Assembly (NCBI GenBank): GCA_946619625.1
Contig: CAMOMF010000117.1
Coordinates: 1-32,816, forward strand
From: an uncultured Bacteroidales bacterium
GTDB lineage: Bacteria > Bacteroidota > Bacteroidia > Bacteroidales > Paludibacteraceae
DNA length: 32,816 nt
Direction of reading: 5' to 3'
Shown: one piece after another, positions 7,951 through 15,626 of the stretch
Position numbering within the stretch: the first letter of the stretch is position 1
Layout: each line of letters opens with the position of its first letter
Program-made: the position numbers and the translations under genes
Notes under the pieces: generated by a model
The model's input: the letters and a program-made list of their open reading frames with translations, nothing else
The model's database searches: none
What the model was told of the DNA's origin: nothing

Positions 7951-10161
7951 TTAGCGAACAACCGCGCCAGTAGCGTCGTAAACAACACCGTTCTTGCGGA
8001 TGAAGAGTTGCCCGTTTTGGATGAACTTAACAGCAGTTTCGTTGCCCTCAATGCCCTCGATGTTGGTGGCGTTTGCAATGATGCGGAGAACGGGAGCAGG
8101 ACTCGGGTTCTTAACCAAGCTGATGTACGCTTTGTATTGAGCCACGTCAGCGGTAGCTTCCTCTGCTAACAAGTGGAACTCGTTATCCATGAGAATAAAA
8201 TAGTCATTGTCTCCGTTAACAGCGAGATGAGCCGCCTCTGCCGCCAAATTGCCTACGAAGTTGTTGACAACAACCGGATCGTTTACTTTGCCGCCAACCA
8301 AGTCGAATTCGTAACTGCCATCAGCCGCTGCCTTCACCAAGTATGCCTTACCGGCACCAATTGCGCTTTCGCTCTGCAGTGAAACATATCCGCCAGCGAT
8401 GGAAGCGATGGAGTAAGCCTCGACACCTGTGGGCAGTTCCATAGTAGCATACGGCAGACAGAGGGTGCTCCAGTTGGCACTGAGAGTAGCGTTGTGATTA
8501 TTCGGCTTCACATACAATTTGCCATAATACCAACCATTGTTGAGTTCGGGATGATCTTCACCGGCAGGCTTGAAGTAGATGGTTTTAGTACCGGCGTGGT
8601 CAGCCTCGATAGCGTAATTTCCAGCAGGAGAAGCAGGATACCAAGAAGCGATAGCATTGTCCACGATAGAAACAACCTTGAACTCGTCACCAACAGTAAG
8701 CGTAAAGTCGATATACCATTCTGCATCATTCTCAGGATTTTGGGTAAGCTTACGCTCAGCTGTCAAGTCAGCAACTGTCCAACTCTCCTCACCGCCAAAG
8801 TTGCCTACGAGGTAGTAGCCGTCAGCGAGCGGAGCCGCAGGAGCCACATATGCAGACCAAGTACCTGCATCCCAAGCGGTGATAGTAAAGAGGTTGTTAG
8901 CACTTCCATCAATAAGTGTCAGGTTGCCTGTTTGGTTCCATTTACTTCCCCAATTTGGAGTAACTGCTGAAGCATCCAGGCGGACAAAAATCAAGTGAGA
9001 ATACCCTGCAGGAACGGTGCCGGTATAAATATTTGTTTCATTTTCTGCCAATGCTAAGAAGTCGGACCATTGTTCAGGTTTGCCCGGTTCATAGGCATAT
9101 ATAGCATATTTCGCGCCGTCTGCATTCCACATACCAGGAGCGAGGTAAACAGTAGTTGCGGTGCTGGGAACAGCCGGGAACCAACGCGGGTCACCGAGAT
9201 TGTCACCGTCGGTAGCAGCGCCAAGAGCAGGAGATCCTTCAGTAAGAGTAAAGTCACCATTTGCAGCGTCGGCGAAGAGAGGGTCTTGATCTGCAATAGG
9301 AGCTGTTAATGTTATATCATCTGTTCTGTGATTTGGTGTATTAAATACCAAGCAATTAGAAACAGAACCACCATAGAGTTGAGTAGCTCTTGCTGCATAG
9401 CGACCATCGGGGAGAGTCTCCGGATTTACAAAAATACAATTCGTAATTGTATTGTTGGTAGATTTACGAGAATCTATAACGCCATACGTATTATTACTTG
9501 GTTTCGTAATATTGTAGAAGGTACAATGATCAATCCTTGTTTCAATATCCGAAGTAACACTGTTACCAACATTTTCAACTTCAATGCAGCCATAGTCGGG
9601 TATTGCAAAATTAGCAAAAGTAGAATTCGTGACAATTAACTGGTCGCAAGTATTTGGAGCACTCGCTGCTTTATGGCAACGAATTGCATTATTATTGCCA
9701 TTGTGGAAATAGCAATTGTTAATTTTAATGGAATTAATATGTTTTCCAGACTCTACGCGAATGAAAATATTATTATTATTGCATAATTCACATCCTTCCA
9801 ACTCCAAACTATTTTCGGAATTATCATAAACTCTGAAAAAATAACTATAGTTACCTTGGGAAGTGCCATCAAACTTAACACCTATTATTTTAACATTAGC
9901 AGAATTTTGAATCTTAATATACGTATATACATTCACAACAGGATGAGCACCATCAGCGGCCTTTACTTCCAAACTTTTGTTAAAGTCGATGTAATTGCCA
10001 GACTCATTATAAGTACCATCAGCAAGAACTAAAACATCTCCTGCAGAAGCGGCTGAGATGGCAGCTTGAAGAGTAGCTGTTCCAGGACTTACACTTACCG
10101 TTGCAGCATTAGCTGCGAATGCTACCAGCATTGCAGCAATAAAAGTAAAGATTTTTTTCAT
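7951..10161 (-). CDS. Secreted beta-helix protein with carbohydrate-binding modules and C-terminal tail
   Basis: This exported protein has 736 aa. The signal peptide MKKIFTFIAAMLVAFAANA is cut around residue 19. Residues of about 20-310 form a right-handed beta-helix of the DUF4957/DUF5123 (pectate-lyase-like) type, closed by NGDFTLTEGSPALGAATDG and LGDPRW. Residues of about 315-440 resemble a starch-binding CBM26-like module (YLAPGMWNADGAKYAIYAYE; NWGSKWNQTGNLTL). Residues of about 445-550 hold a second module with DGYYLVGNFGG and WYPAS, shared with the lipoprotein at 5347-7050. The last 25 residues (NGQLFIRKNGVVYDATG) are the tail seen in three other proteins here. No catalytic residues of a polysaccharide lyase can be assigned, so binding rather than cleavage is the safer reading. 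Confidence 0.82.
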   Translation of the reverse strand: MKKIFTFIAAMLVAFAANAATVSVSPGTATLQAAISAASAGDVLVLADGTYNESGNYIDFNKSLEVKAADGAHPVVNVYTYIKIQNSANVKIIGVKFDGTSQGNYSYFFRVYDNSENSLELEGCELCNNNNIFIRVESGKHINSIKINNCYFHNGNNNAIRCHKAASAPNTCDQLIVTNSTFANFAIPDYGCIEVENVGNSVTSDIETRIDHCTFYNITKPSNNTYGVIDSRKSTNNTITNCIFVNPETLPDGRYAARATQLYGGSVSNCLVFNTPNHRTDDITLTAPIADQDPLFADAANGDFTLTEGSPALGAATDGDNLGDPRWFPAVPSTATTVYLAPGMWNADGAKYAIYAYEPGKPEQWSDFLALAENETNIYTGTVPAGYSHLIFVRLDASAVTPNWGSKWNQTGNLTLIDGSANNLFTITAWDAGTWSAYVAPAAPLADGYYLVGNFGGEESWTVADLTAERKLTQNPENDAEWYIDFTLTVGDEFKVVSIVDNAIASWYPASPAGNYAIEADHAGTKTIYFKPAGEDHPELNNGWYYGKLYVKPNNHNATLSANWSTLCLPYATMELPTGVEAYSIASIAGGYVSLQSESAIGAGKAYLVKAAADGSYEFDLVGGKVNDPVVVNNFVGNLAAEAAHLAVNGDNDYFILMDNEFHLLAEEATADVAQYKAYISLVKNPSPAPVLRIIANATNIEGIEGNETAVKFIQNGQLFIRKNGVVYDATGAVVR

Positions 10162-10210
10162 AATATTAAAAATTTTTTGTTCATAAATATTCTAAGTTTC
10201 TATTCTAATG

Positions 10211-10247
10211 AATAAGAGCCAACGTGCATTTAATAAAGCCAATGTGC
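10211..10247. repeat. Direct repeat in the leader of the 736-aa gene
   Basis: AATAAGAGCCAACGTGC (10211-10227) and AATAAAGCCAATGTGC (10232-10247) are near-identical tandem copies. They lie between the -7 box at 10266 and the start codon at 10161. They could be a regulator site or simple repeat. Confidence 0.35.
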
Positions 10248-10265
10248 TTTGAGGTACTGCGGGTG

Positions 10266-10273
10266 CAAAGTTA
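10266..10273 (-). promoter_or_regulatory. -7 promoter box (TAACTTTG) for the 736-aa gene
   Basis: On the minus strand TAACTTTG matches the TAnnTTTG consensus and is embedded in the same GTAACTTTGCAC context as the boxes at 7400, 26697 and 27672. No TTTG lies at the standard spacing; the nearest one (plus 10286-10289) is only 12 nt away, so the -33 element is weak. Confidence 0.45.
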
Positions 10274-10500
10274 CTGCTTTTCGAACAAAAAAGGAACGAA
10301 ATAGATTATGTTCTTCAACATGTTTTCCGAACAAGCAGTATAAGTGCACCATTTTTAGCGTGTTACAGAAAGAGGTAGAGCCTCAAAGAGTGTTTCGAAA
10401 TGTTTCGTTTCCCGGAGGTCACAGGCGGAGCATAGGCGACCTTAGGCAGTCCTTAAGCAATCATAGGCGGACCTAAGAGATCATAGAGTTCTTAATCCAT

Positions 10501-10558
10501 GCGACTGCAACCCATACAGGTAAAATATCTTTTGGGGGATCGTATGGGTTGCAGCCGC
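10501..10558 (-). terminator. Long perfect hairpin after the phosphoesterase operon
   Basis: CTGCAACCCATAC (10505-10517) pairs perfectly with GTATGGGTTGCAG (10542-10554). The stem extends outward through a mismatch to GCG/CGC (10501-10503 and 10556-10558). The loop is 24 nt. The structure starts 10 nt past the stop of the last phosphoesterase gene on the minus strand. No T-run follows, so it may end or protect the operon mRNA. The neighbouring stretch 10380-10500 holds no gene, only degenerate repeats such as CATAGGCG and TCATAGGCGG. Confidence 0.6.
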
Positions 10559-10567
10559 AGGAAGGGG

Positions 10568-13500
10568 TTACTCTACAATGACACCGAGGGCGTTGTAGGT
10601 TCTGCCGTCCTTACGGATGAAGAGTTGCCCGTTGCGGATGAACTTCTCTCCCTCACGGACAGTGGTTTTGGTGGAGAGGTTCTGCAGTCCGGACGGCAGT
10701 GAGTGTGGGGTGTTACGCTTGATCTGCATGGTGTTGAGGAGCGTAGCATTGCCGTTGGAGTCAGCCGTGTAGGAGTTGAGTTCGATGCAGTCACTCTTGA
10801 CGGTGAACTTGGTGAAGGACGGTGCTCCGGGTTGCCCGAACATGCCGGTGAAGAGGTCGAAGTAGTTGGTGACCTTGTGCTTGCTGTACTCGTCCTCCAT
10901 CTTCTGTCGGGTGTAAGGATAATACCGTTTGCGTCCGCAGGTAGCACCGATGAAATAGAGCGTTCCCTGGTCGGTTATGAACGTACCTCCCTCCTTGCCT
11001 GTCATGTTGGTGTTGGTGTTGACGGGTACAGTCTGCACATCGGAGAAGGCATTGGCGACCACGGTTCGGGTGTCGGGGTCAACGGGACCAATGACTTCGT
11101 AGCAGTGGTCGTGTCCCTGAATGGCGAGGTCGATTTCACACTCCTTGAAGATAGGTAGCATGAATTGGCGGAAGAGCGGTGTCTCGGAGTCCACGGAGTG
11201 TCCGGATCCGGAGAAGATATTCTTGTGCGCCAGAGTGACACGGTACTTGGTGTTGGGATGGAGTGCTATCTGCTCGCGGAACCAGTTCGCGACATCGTTG
11301 GTGAGGTAAGTTGAGGCGAGAGAGGACTCATTGTCACTGCTACCCTGTGCACGCCACCAGTCCTGTAACGAATAGACGAGGAAGAGGACGTCTCCATAGA
11401 CGAAGCTGTAGGTAATACCGTGGAACTGCGGTTTGGTGGAGGCAGCGGAATAGAATCCCCAGTCGGTGTTGAAGTGGTAGTCGTAGTTGAGGTTCTCGCT
11501 GTCGTCGTGGTTGCCATCGGTAGGTACGATAGGCATCTGCATGATGACCGGCCGGATAGACTCTTCGAACCAGCGTTCCCATTCCCATTCGCTGTTCTGT
11601 GCCGTGCCAGTCTCGACGAAGTCACCGGGGAAGAGGCAGAATCGTGCATCGGGAGCCGTTGCCGCAGCGGCGGTAGCACACCAGCGTGCGTTGTTGACGT
11701 ACTCGGCATCCTGGATATGACTGTCGGTCATGTAGAGGAAGGAGAACTCGCCCTGGTCGGTATCCTGCGTCTTGAACTGCGCAATGGGGCTCCAGTGCCC
11801 CTCGTACCCAACGCGCCAACTGTAGGTAGTGCCGGGCGTGAGGTTCTCCGCCAGTGCTTTGTGGCTGATGTAGCGGAACTTGGTGCGTGTAGGCAAAGCC
11901 GCTGCTTTGGCGATGCCGGAAGTGGAGACAGCGTAGTTCAGTTCGGGTGTCTGTGTAGGTGTAGCAGCGACAGTGAGTACGCCGTTGTTGGAGGCGAAGT
12001 CGGCAGCCGTAGCATTTGCCATGGGCAGCAACTGAACACTACCCTCGGTAATGCCGTCGTTGGGGAACCAACAGAACGCCATACGCGTGGGGGGGGGACC
12101 ATTGATGTTCGCCACCATGTTGTAGGGTTCCTCTTTGTTTACGAGGTTACCGATCGCCACAATCATGTCGGCTATCTTGGCGTTCAAAGTGGAGAGGTCG
12201 CTCTCGGGATTGAGGCTGTCGATACGAGCCGCCTCTTTGGCTATGAGGAAAGGAATATAAGAGGGAACGGTGAAGTCCTCTGCCTTGAACAACGTGTCGG
12301 CAATCAAAACCTCGGTTGGGTATTTCTTGGGCGGGATAGGGGTGATGATGACGATAGCGGTGTCGGTGAAATTGCCCTCCTGTGTAAAGACGTGGGCGGT
12401 GGTCTGTCCCACACTGACGCCGGTGACGGCACCATTGTGGATAGTAGCCACGGCTTCGTTGTCAATAGACCACGTGACGCGTTTGTTGTTGGCGTTGGCG
12501 GGTAGGATGAGTACTGAGAGCGTGCCGGACTGTTCCTGCACCACCCAGATTGTATCCTGAATGATATCCACTCCTGTTACGGATACAATGGCAGCGTTGG
12601 GGTCGAACTCGTACGCGCCAATGTCGGAAGCCGTTCCCTTGGGTCGTGCCACTCCGTTGATGTCCGTAGCGGGTGCATGCGTTGCATCAGCAAGGTTGAG
12701 GAGTGCTACAGAGGCATCGGTGAGAGAGAAGTCGGCATTCCGCATAGCGGCTATTTCGCCTGCATTGGTAGGGATACCGACGAAGTTGGTCGGGTTGCGG
12801 AAGTTGGGTCCTGCCGGGTCGGTGTTATTGGAGCTGAGTGTGAGGCTGATATATGCCGCACTATTGCCGAATCCCTGATCTGCTACATTGTGGGAGGAGG
12901 CAGTATTGGAAATATAGTTGACGGGATCAGCAAATCCATCCTGCGCCTGATTGCCCCAGAAGACGGAGTTATATACTTCGCTATCGGCATGGATTCCTGC
13001 GTACTGCAGACCATAGTTATTGCAGACGGTGCAGTTGATAACTGTTCCACCGGGGTTATAAATACCGCCGGAGGCAGGCCATCCGGAGATGGTGGTGGCA
13101 TTGTTGTGGATGACGCAGTTGCGAATTGTACCCGAGTCGTTCCGGATAGTGCCATACTTGCCCTGGCAGCCACGGATGACGCAGTTCTCGATGAGTCCGC
13201 CTTTGTTGCGGATAGCACCGCCGGAACTGGTGGCAGAACATAGTTCGATGAGACAGTTGCGAATAATAGGCTGCACTCCTGATGAGCCCATAGATACGTT
13301 GATACCACCGCCATTGGAACCTGAGCAGTTGAGAATATGGCAGTTGGTGATTGCCATGTTTCCGCGAAGGAAGACAGCGCCGCCTTCCTGAGAGTGGTTG
13401 GCGTTCTGGAGTGTGAGTCCGTCGATGACAATCAGCTGGTCAGGATCAGCGTCGTACTTAACTATAATCCATTTGCCTTGGTCGGTGCCATCGATGATTG

Positions 13501-13780
13501 TTTCGTACATCTCGATGTCGCGTTCCCCCGTAGTGGCGTTGTATCCGCCGAGAATAGTCTGTCCGCTACTTACGGAAAAGGCTTGGTAGTACGTACCTTC
13601 GGCGATGAAGATGGTGTCACCCGCAGGTACACCCCACACAGCGGTCTGGATGGTGGCGAAGGCGTTAGCCCATGATTTGCCGTCCAGACTGTCATCGCCG
13701 TCAGGCTTGACGTACTTGTTGCTTGCTGACGCGCACAGCGTGGCTGTACAGAGCGTCAAGAGGAGTAGAAATCGCTTCAT
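10568..13780 (-). CDS. Secreted beta-helix/Ig-like/metallophosphoesterase with C-terminal tail (paralogue 1)
   Basis: This exported protein has 1070 aa. A signal peptide (MKRFLLLLTLCTATLCASAS) precedes a right-handed beta-helix of the choice-of-anchor Q type, residues about 20-395, ending in the characteristic SDIGAYEF. A bacterial Ig-like (BIG2) domain spans about 399-480 (VTGVDIIQD; VTWSIDNEAVATI). A FN3-like domain precedes the calcineurin-like phosphoesterase core, which has DSH (686-688), GDFVE, GNHDD (756-760), a LAHKN segment and GHDH (889-892). These supply the usual two-metal ligands. The C-terminus carries the tail NGQLFIRKDGRTYNALG, not found in paralogues 2 and 3. The gene begins 16 nt after paralogue 2 and ends the operon. 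A C9 run encodes Pro562-564. The substrate is unknown. Confidence 0.88.
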   Translation of the reverse strand: MKRFLLLLTLCTATLCASASNKYVKPDGDDSLDGKSWANAFATIQTAVWGVPAGDTIFIAEGTYYQAFSVSSGQTILGGYNATTGERDIEMYETIIDGTDQGKWIIVKYDADPDQLIVIDGLTLQNANHSQEGGAVFLRGNMAITNCHILNCSGSNGGGINVSMGSSGVQPIIRNCLIELCSATSSGGAIRNKGGLIENCVIRGCQGKYGTIRNDSGTIRNCVIHNNATTISGWPASGGIYNPGGTVINCTVCNNYGLQYAGIHADSEVYNSVFWGNQAQDGFADPVNYISNTASSHNVADQGFGNSAAYISLTLSSNNTDPAGPNFRNPTNFVGIPTNAGEIAAMRNADFSLTDASVALLNLADATHAPATDINGVARPKGTASDIGAYEFDPNAAIVSVTGVDIIQDTIWVVQEQSGTLSVLILPANANNKRVTWSIDNEAVATIHNGAVTGVSVGQTTAHVFTQEGNFTDTAIVIITPIPPKKYPTEVLIADTLFKAEDFTVPSYIPFLIAKEAARIDSLNPESDLSTLNAKIADMIVAIGNLVNKEEPYNMVANINGPPPTRMAFCWFPNDGITEGSVQLLPMANATAADFASNNGVLTVAATPTQTPELNYAVSTSGIAKAAALPTRTKFRYISHKALAENLTPGTTYSWRVGYEGHWSPIAQFKTQDTDQGEFSFLYMTDSHIQDAEYVNNARWCATAAAATAPDARFCLFPGDFVETGTAQNSEWEWERWFEESIRPVIMQMPIVPTDGNHDDSENLNYDYHFNTDWGFYSAASTKPQFHGITYSFVYGDVLFLVYSLQDWWRAQGSSDNESSLASTYLTNDVANWFREQIALHPNTKYRVTLAHKNIFSGSGHSVDSETPLFRQFMLPIFKECEIDLAIQGHDHCYEVIGPVDPDTRTVVANAFSDVQTVPVNTNTNMTGKEGGTFITDQGTLYFIGATCGRKRYYPYTRQKMEDEYSKHKVTNYFDLFTGMFGQPGAPSFTKFTVKSDCIELNSYTADSNGNATLLNTMQIKRNTPHSLPSGLQNLSTKTTVREGEKFIRNGQLFIRKDGRTYNALGVIVE
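12089..12097 (-). repeat. C9 homopolymer inside the paralogue-1 coding sequence
   Basis: The plus strand shows nine consecutive G (C9 in the coding sense), encoding Pro-Pro-Pro at residues 562-564. At the same place paralogues 2 and 3 encode Ala-Pro-Lys and Asp-Pro-Arg without such a run. A one-base slip would shift the frame upstream of every metal-binding motif. Confidence 0.9.
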
Positions 13781-13796
13781 ATAGACAATTTGTTAA

Positions 13797-15533
13797 TTAG
13801 TTGATGCCGGGTGCGGTGTGAGGACGAGTACGAACGACGCGCATGGTGTTGAAGAGTGAGACGTTGCCCTCGTCATCGTCGGCGGTGTAGGAGTTGAACT
13901 CAAGGCAGTCGTCCTTGACGGTGATTTTGGTGAACGAAGGTCGCTCGGGCTGTCCGAACATACCGGTGAAGAGGTCGAAATAGTTGGGTACGTCGTGCTT
14001 ACCGTTCTGGTAGTCGGACTCCATCCGCTCGCGACTATGTGGGTAGTATCGTTTTCTGCCGCAGGTTGCCCCAATGAAATACAGTGTACCGTCATCGGTA
14101 CAATAGGTACCTCCCTTGTATCCTGTGCGGTTCTTATTGTCATTGACGGGCACTTCTTCGCGGTCGAAAATCGCGGAGAGGATAGGGGTAAGGCTGTCGG
14201 GGTTGACTGGTCCGATGACCTCGTAAGTATGGTCATGCCCTTGTAGTGCGACGTCAATCTGGCATTCTTTCATGGTAGGCAACATACATGCCCGGAAGAG
14301 CGGTGGCTCCTCGTCGGTGGAGTGGTCGGAGCCGGAGAAGAGGTTGAAGTGTGCAAGGGAGAGTCGGTACTTGGTGTCGGGGTTCTCCGCCACCTTCATG
14401 CGGAACCACGGTCCGACGTGGTCGGTGAGGTAAGTGGAGGTTTTGTTCACGTAGTTGTAGTCTTCGCGCCAGAAGTCCTGCATGGAGAAGACGAGGAAGA
14501 GGGCGTCACCATAGACGAAATTATAGACTATACCTTCGAATTGCGGCTTGCGCGTGATGGTATAATTGAAGTCGTTGTCGGTGTTGAAGTGGTAGGTATA
14601 GTTGATATTGGGGCTGTCGTCGTGGTTTCCATCGGTGGGGACGACAGGCATCTGCTTGATGACGGGTTCGAGTGCCTCTTCGAACCATCGTTCCCATTCC
14701 CACTCGCTGTTGGCGACCGTACCATCCTCGACAAAGTCTCCGGGGAAGACGCAGAAGCGTGCCTCGGGAACGGTCTTGACTGCCGCGAGAGCACAACGTC
14801 GTGCATAGTGGATATACTCGGGGTTCATGATATGGCTGTCGCTCATGTAGATAAAAGAGTATTCGCCCTGATTGTTGTCCTCGGTACGGAAACGCGCGAT
14901 GGGACTCCAGTGCCCCTCGTATCCACAACGCCAACTATATTCGGTGCCGGGTGTGAGGTCAGTCGCCAACGCCTTGTGGCTGATGTATTTGTACTTGAGG
15001 TTTTTCGCCAAGCCAGAGAAAGCGACGATGTACTGACAGATGCCAGTGTAGCGTAATGCTTTGGTTTGGGTAGCCTTGGCCGCGACCGTCTTGACGTTGC
15101 CTGCAGCGAAGTCCGCCTCGGTAGCGTCCGCCTTAGCGATGAGTTGCACCTCCCCCTCGAAGATGCTGTCGTTGGTGAACCAACAGAATCCCATGGATGT
15201 CTTGGGGGCGCCGTTGATGGTAGCGACCATGCAGTAAGGCTCCTGCTTAGGAACCAGTTCCTTGATACGCTGCCTCATTGCCTCGAGGTTCTCCTCGGTA
15301 GGGTTGTTGGCACAGGCAAACTGCGCCAACTTGAACATCGTGTGGGATGGTACGGTATAGTCCGCTACGGTGTAGAGTGAGTCTGCGCGCTCCCACTCCG
15401 TGAGGGGTACATATACAGCGACGGTGTCGGAGTCATTGACCGGCGGCTCGATAGGCGGGACCGGCGGTTCGGGTTTGCATGCTGCCAAGGAGCCGCAAAC
15501 GAATATCAGTAACAGATGGTAGAAGTGCTTCAT
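13797..15533 (-). CDS. Metallophosphoesterase lipoprotein (paralogue 2)
   Basis: This exported lipoprotein has 578 aa. The signal peptide MKHFYHLLLIFVCGSLAAC has a lipobox with Cys19, followed by a Pro-rich linker (KPEPPVPPIEPPV). There is no beta-helix. The protein begins with the DYTVPS region that precedes the FN3-like and catalytic parts of the two paralogues. The phosphoesterase core has DSH (232-234), GDFVE, GNHDD (302-306) and GHDH (432-435), plus the shared SEWEWERWFEE stretch. It ends at PHTAPGIN, where paralogue 1 continues (PHSLPSGLQN) into its tail. It therefore looks like the catalytic half placed on a lipid anchor, likely on the outer membrane. The substrate is unknown. Confidence 0.9.
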   Translation of the reverse strand: MKHFYHLLLIFVCGSLAACKPEPPVPPIEPPVNDSDTVAVYVPLTEWERADSLYTVADYTVPSHTMFKLAQFACANNPTEENLEAMRQRIKELVPKQEPYCMVATINGAPKTSMGFCWFTNDSIFEGEVQLIAKADATEADFAAGNVKTVAAKATQTKALRYTGICQYIVAFSGLAKNLKYKYISHKALATDLTPGTEYSWRCGYEGHWSPIARFRTEDNNQGEYSFIYMSDSHIMNPEYIHYARRCALAAVKTVPEARFCVFPGDFVEDGTVANSEWEWERWFEEALEPVIKQMPVVPTDGNHDDSPNINYTYHFNTDNDFNYTITRKPQFEGIVYNFVYGDALFLVFSMQDFWREDYNYVNKTSTYLTDHVGPWFRMKVAENPDTKYRLSLAHFNLFSGSDHSTDEEPPLFRACMLPTMKECQIDVALQGHDHTYEVIGPVNPDSLTPILSAIFDREEVPVNDNKNRTGYKGGTYCTDDGTLYFIGATCGRKRYYPHSRERMESDYQNGKHDVPNYFDLFTGMFGQPERPSFTKITVKDDCLEFNSYTADDDEGNVSLFNTMRVVRTRPHTAPGIN

Positions 15534-15591
15534 ATTTGTTTTATTTTTATTGTGTTTCTATTCCGTTTCTCACGGCTTTCTTTATCGTGTT

Positions 15592-15613
15592 GTTGTCGTG
15601 TCGTTGTCGTGTC
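15592..15613. repeat. Two tandem 11-bp repeats in the 93-nt gap between paralogues 2 and 3
   Basis: GTTGTCGTGTC occurs twice head to tail (15592-15602, 15603-15613). It lies just downstream of the stop of paralogue 3. There is no evident function. Confidence 0.5.
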
Positions 15614-15626
15614 TTGCAGCAACTTG

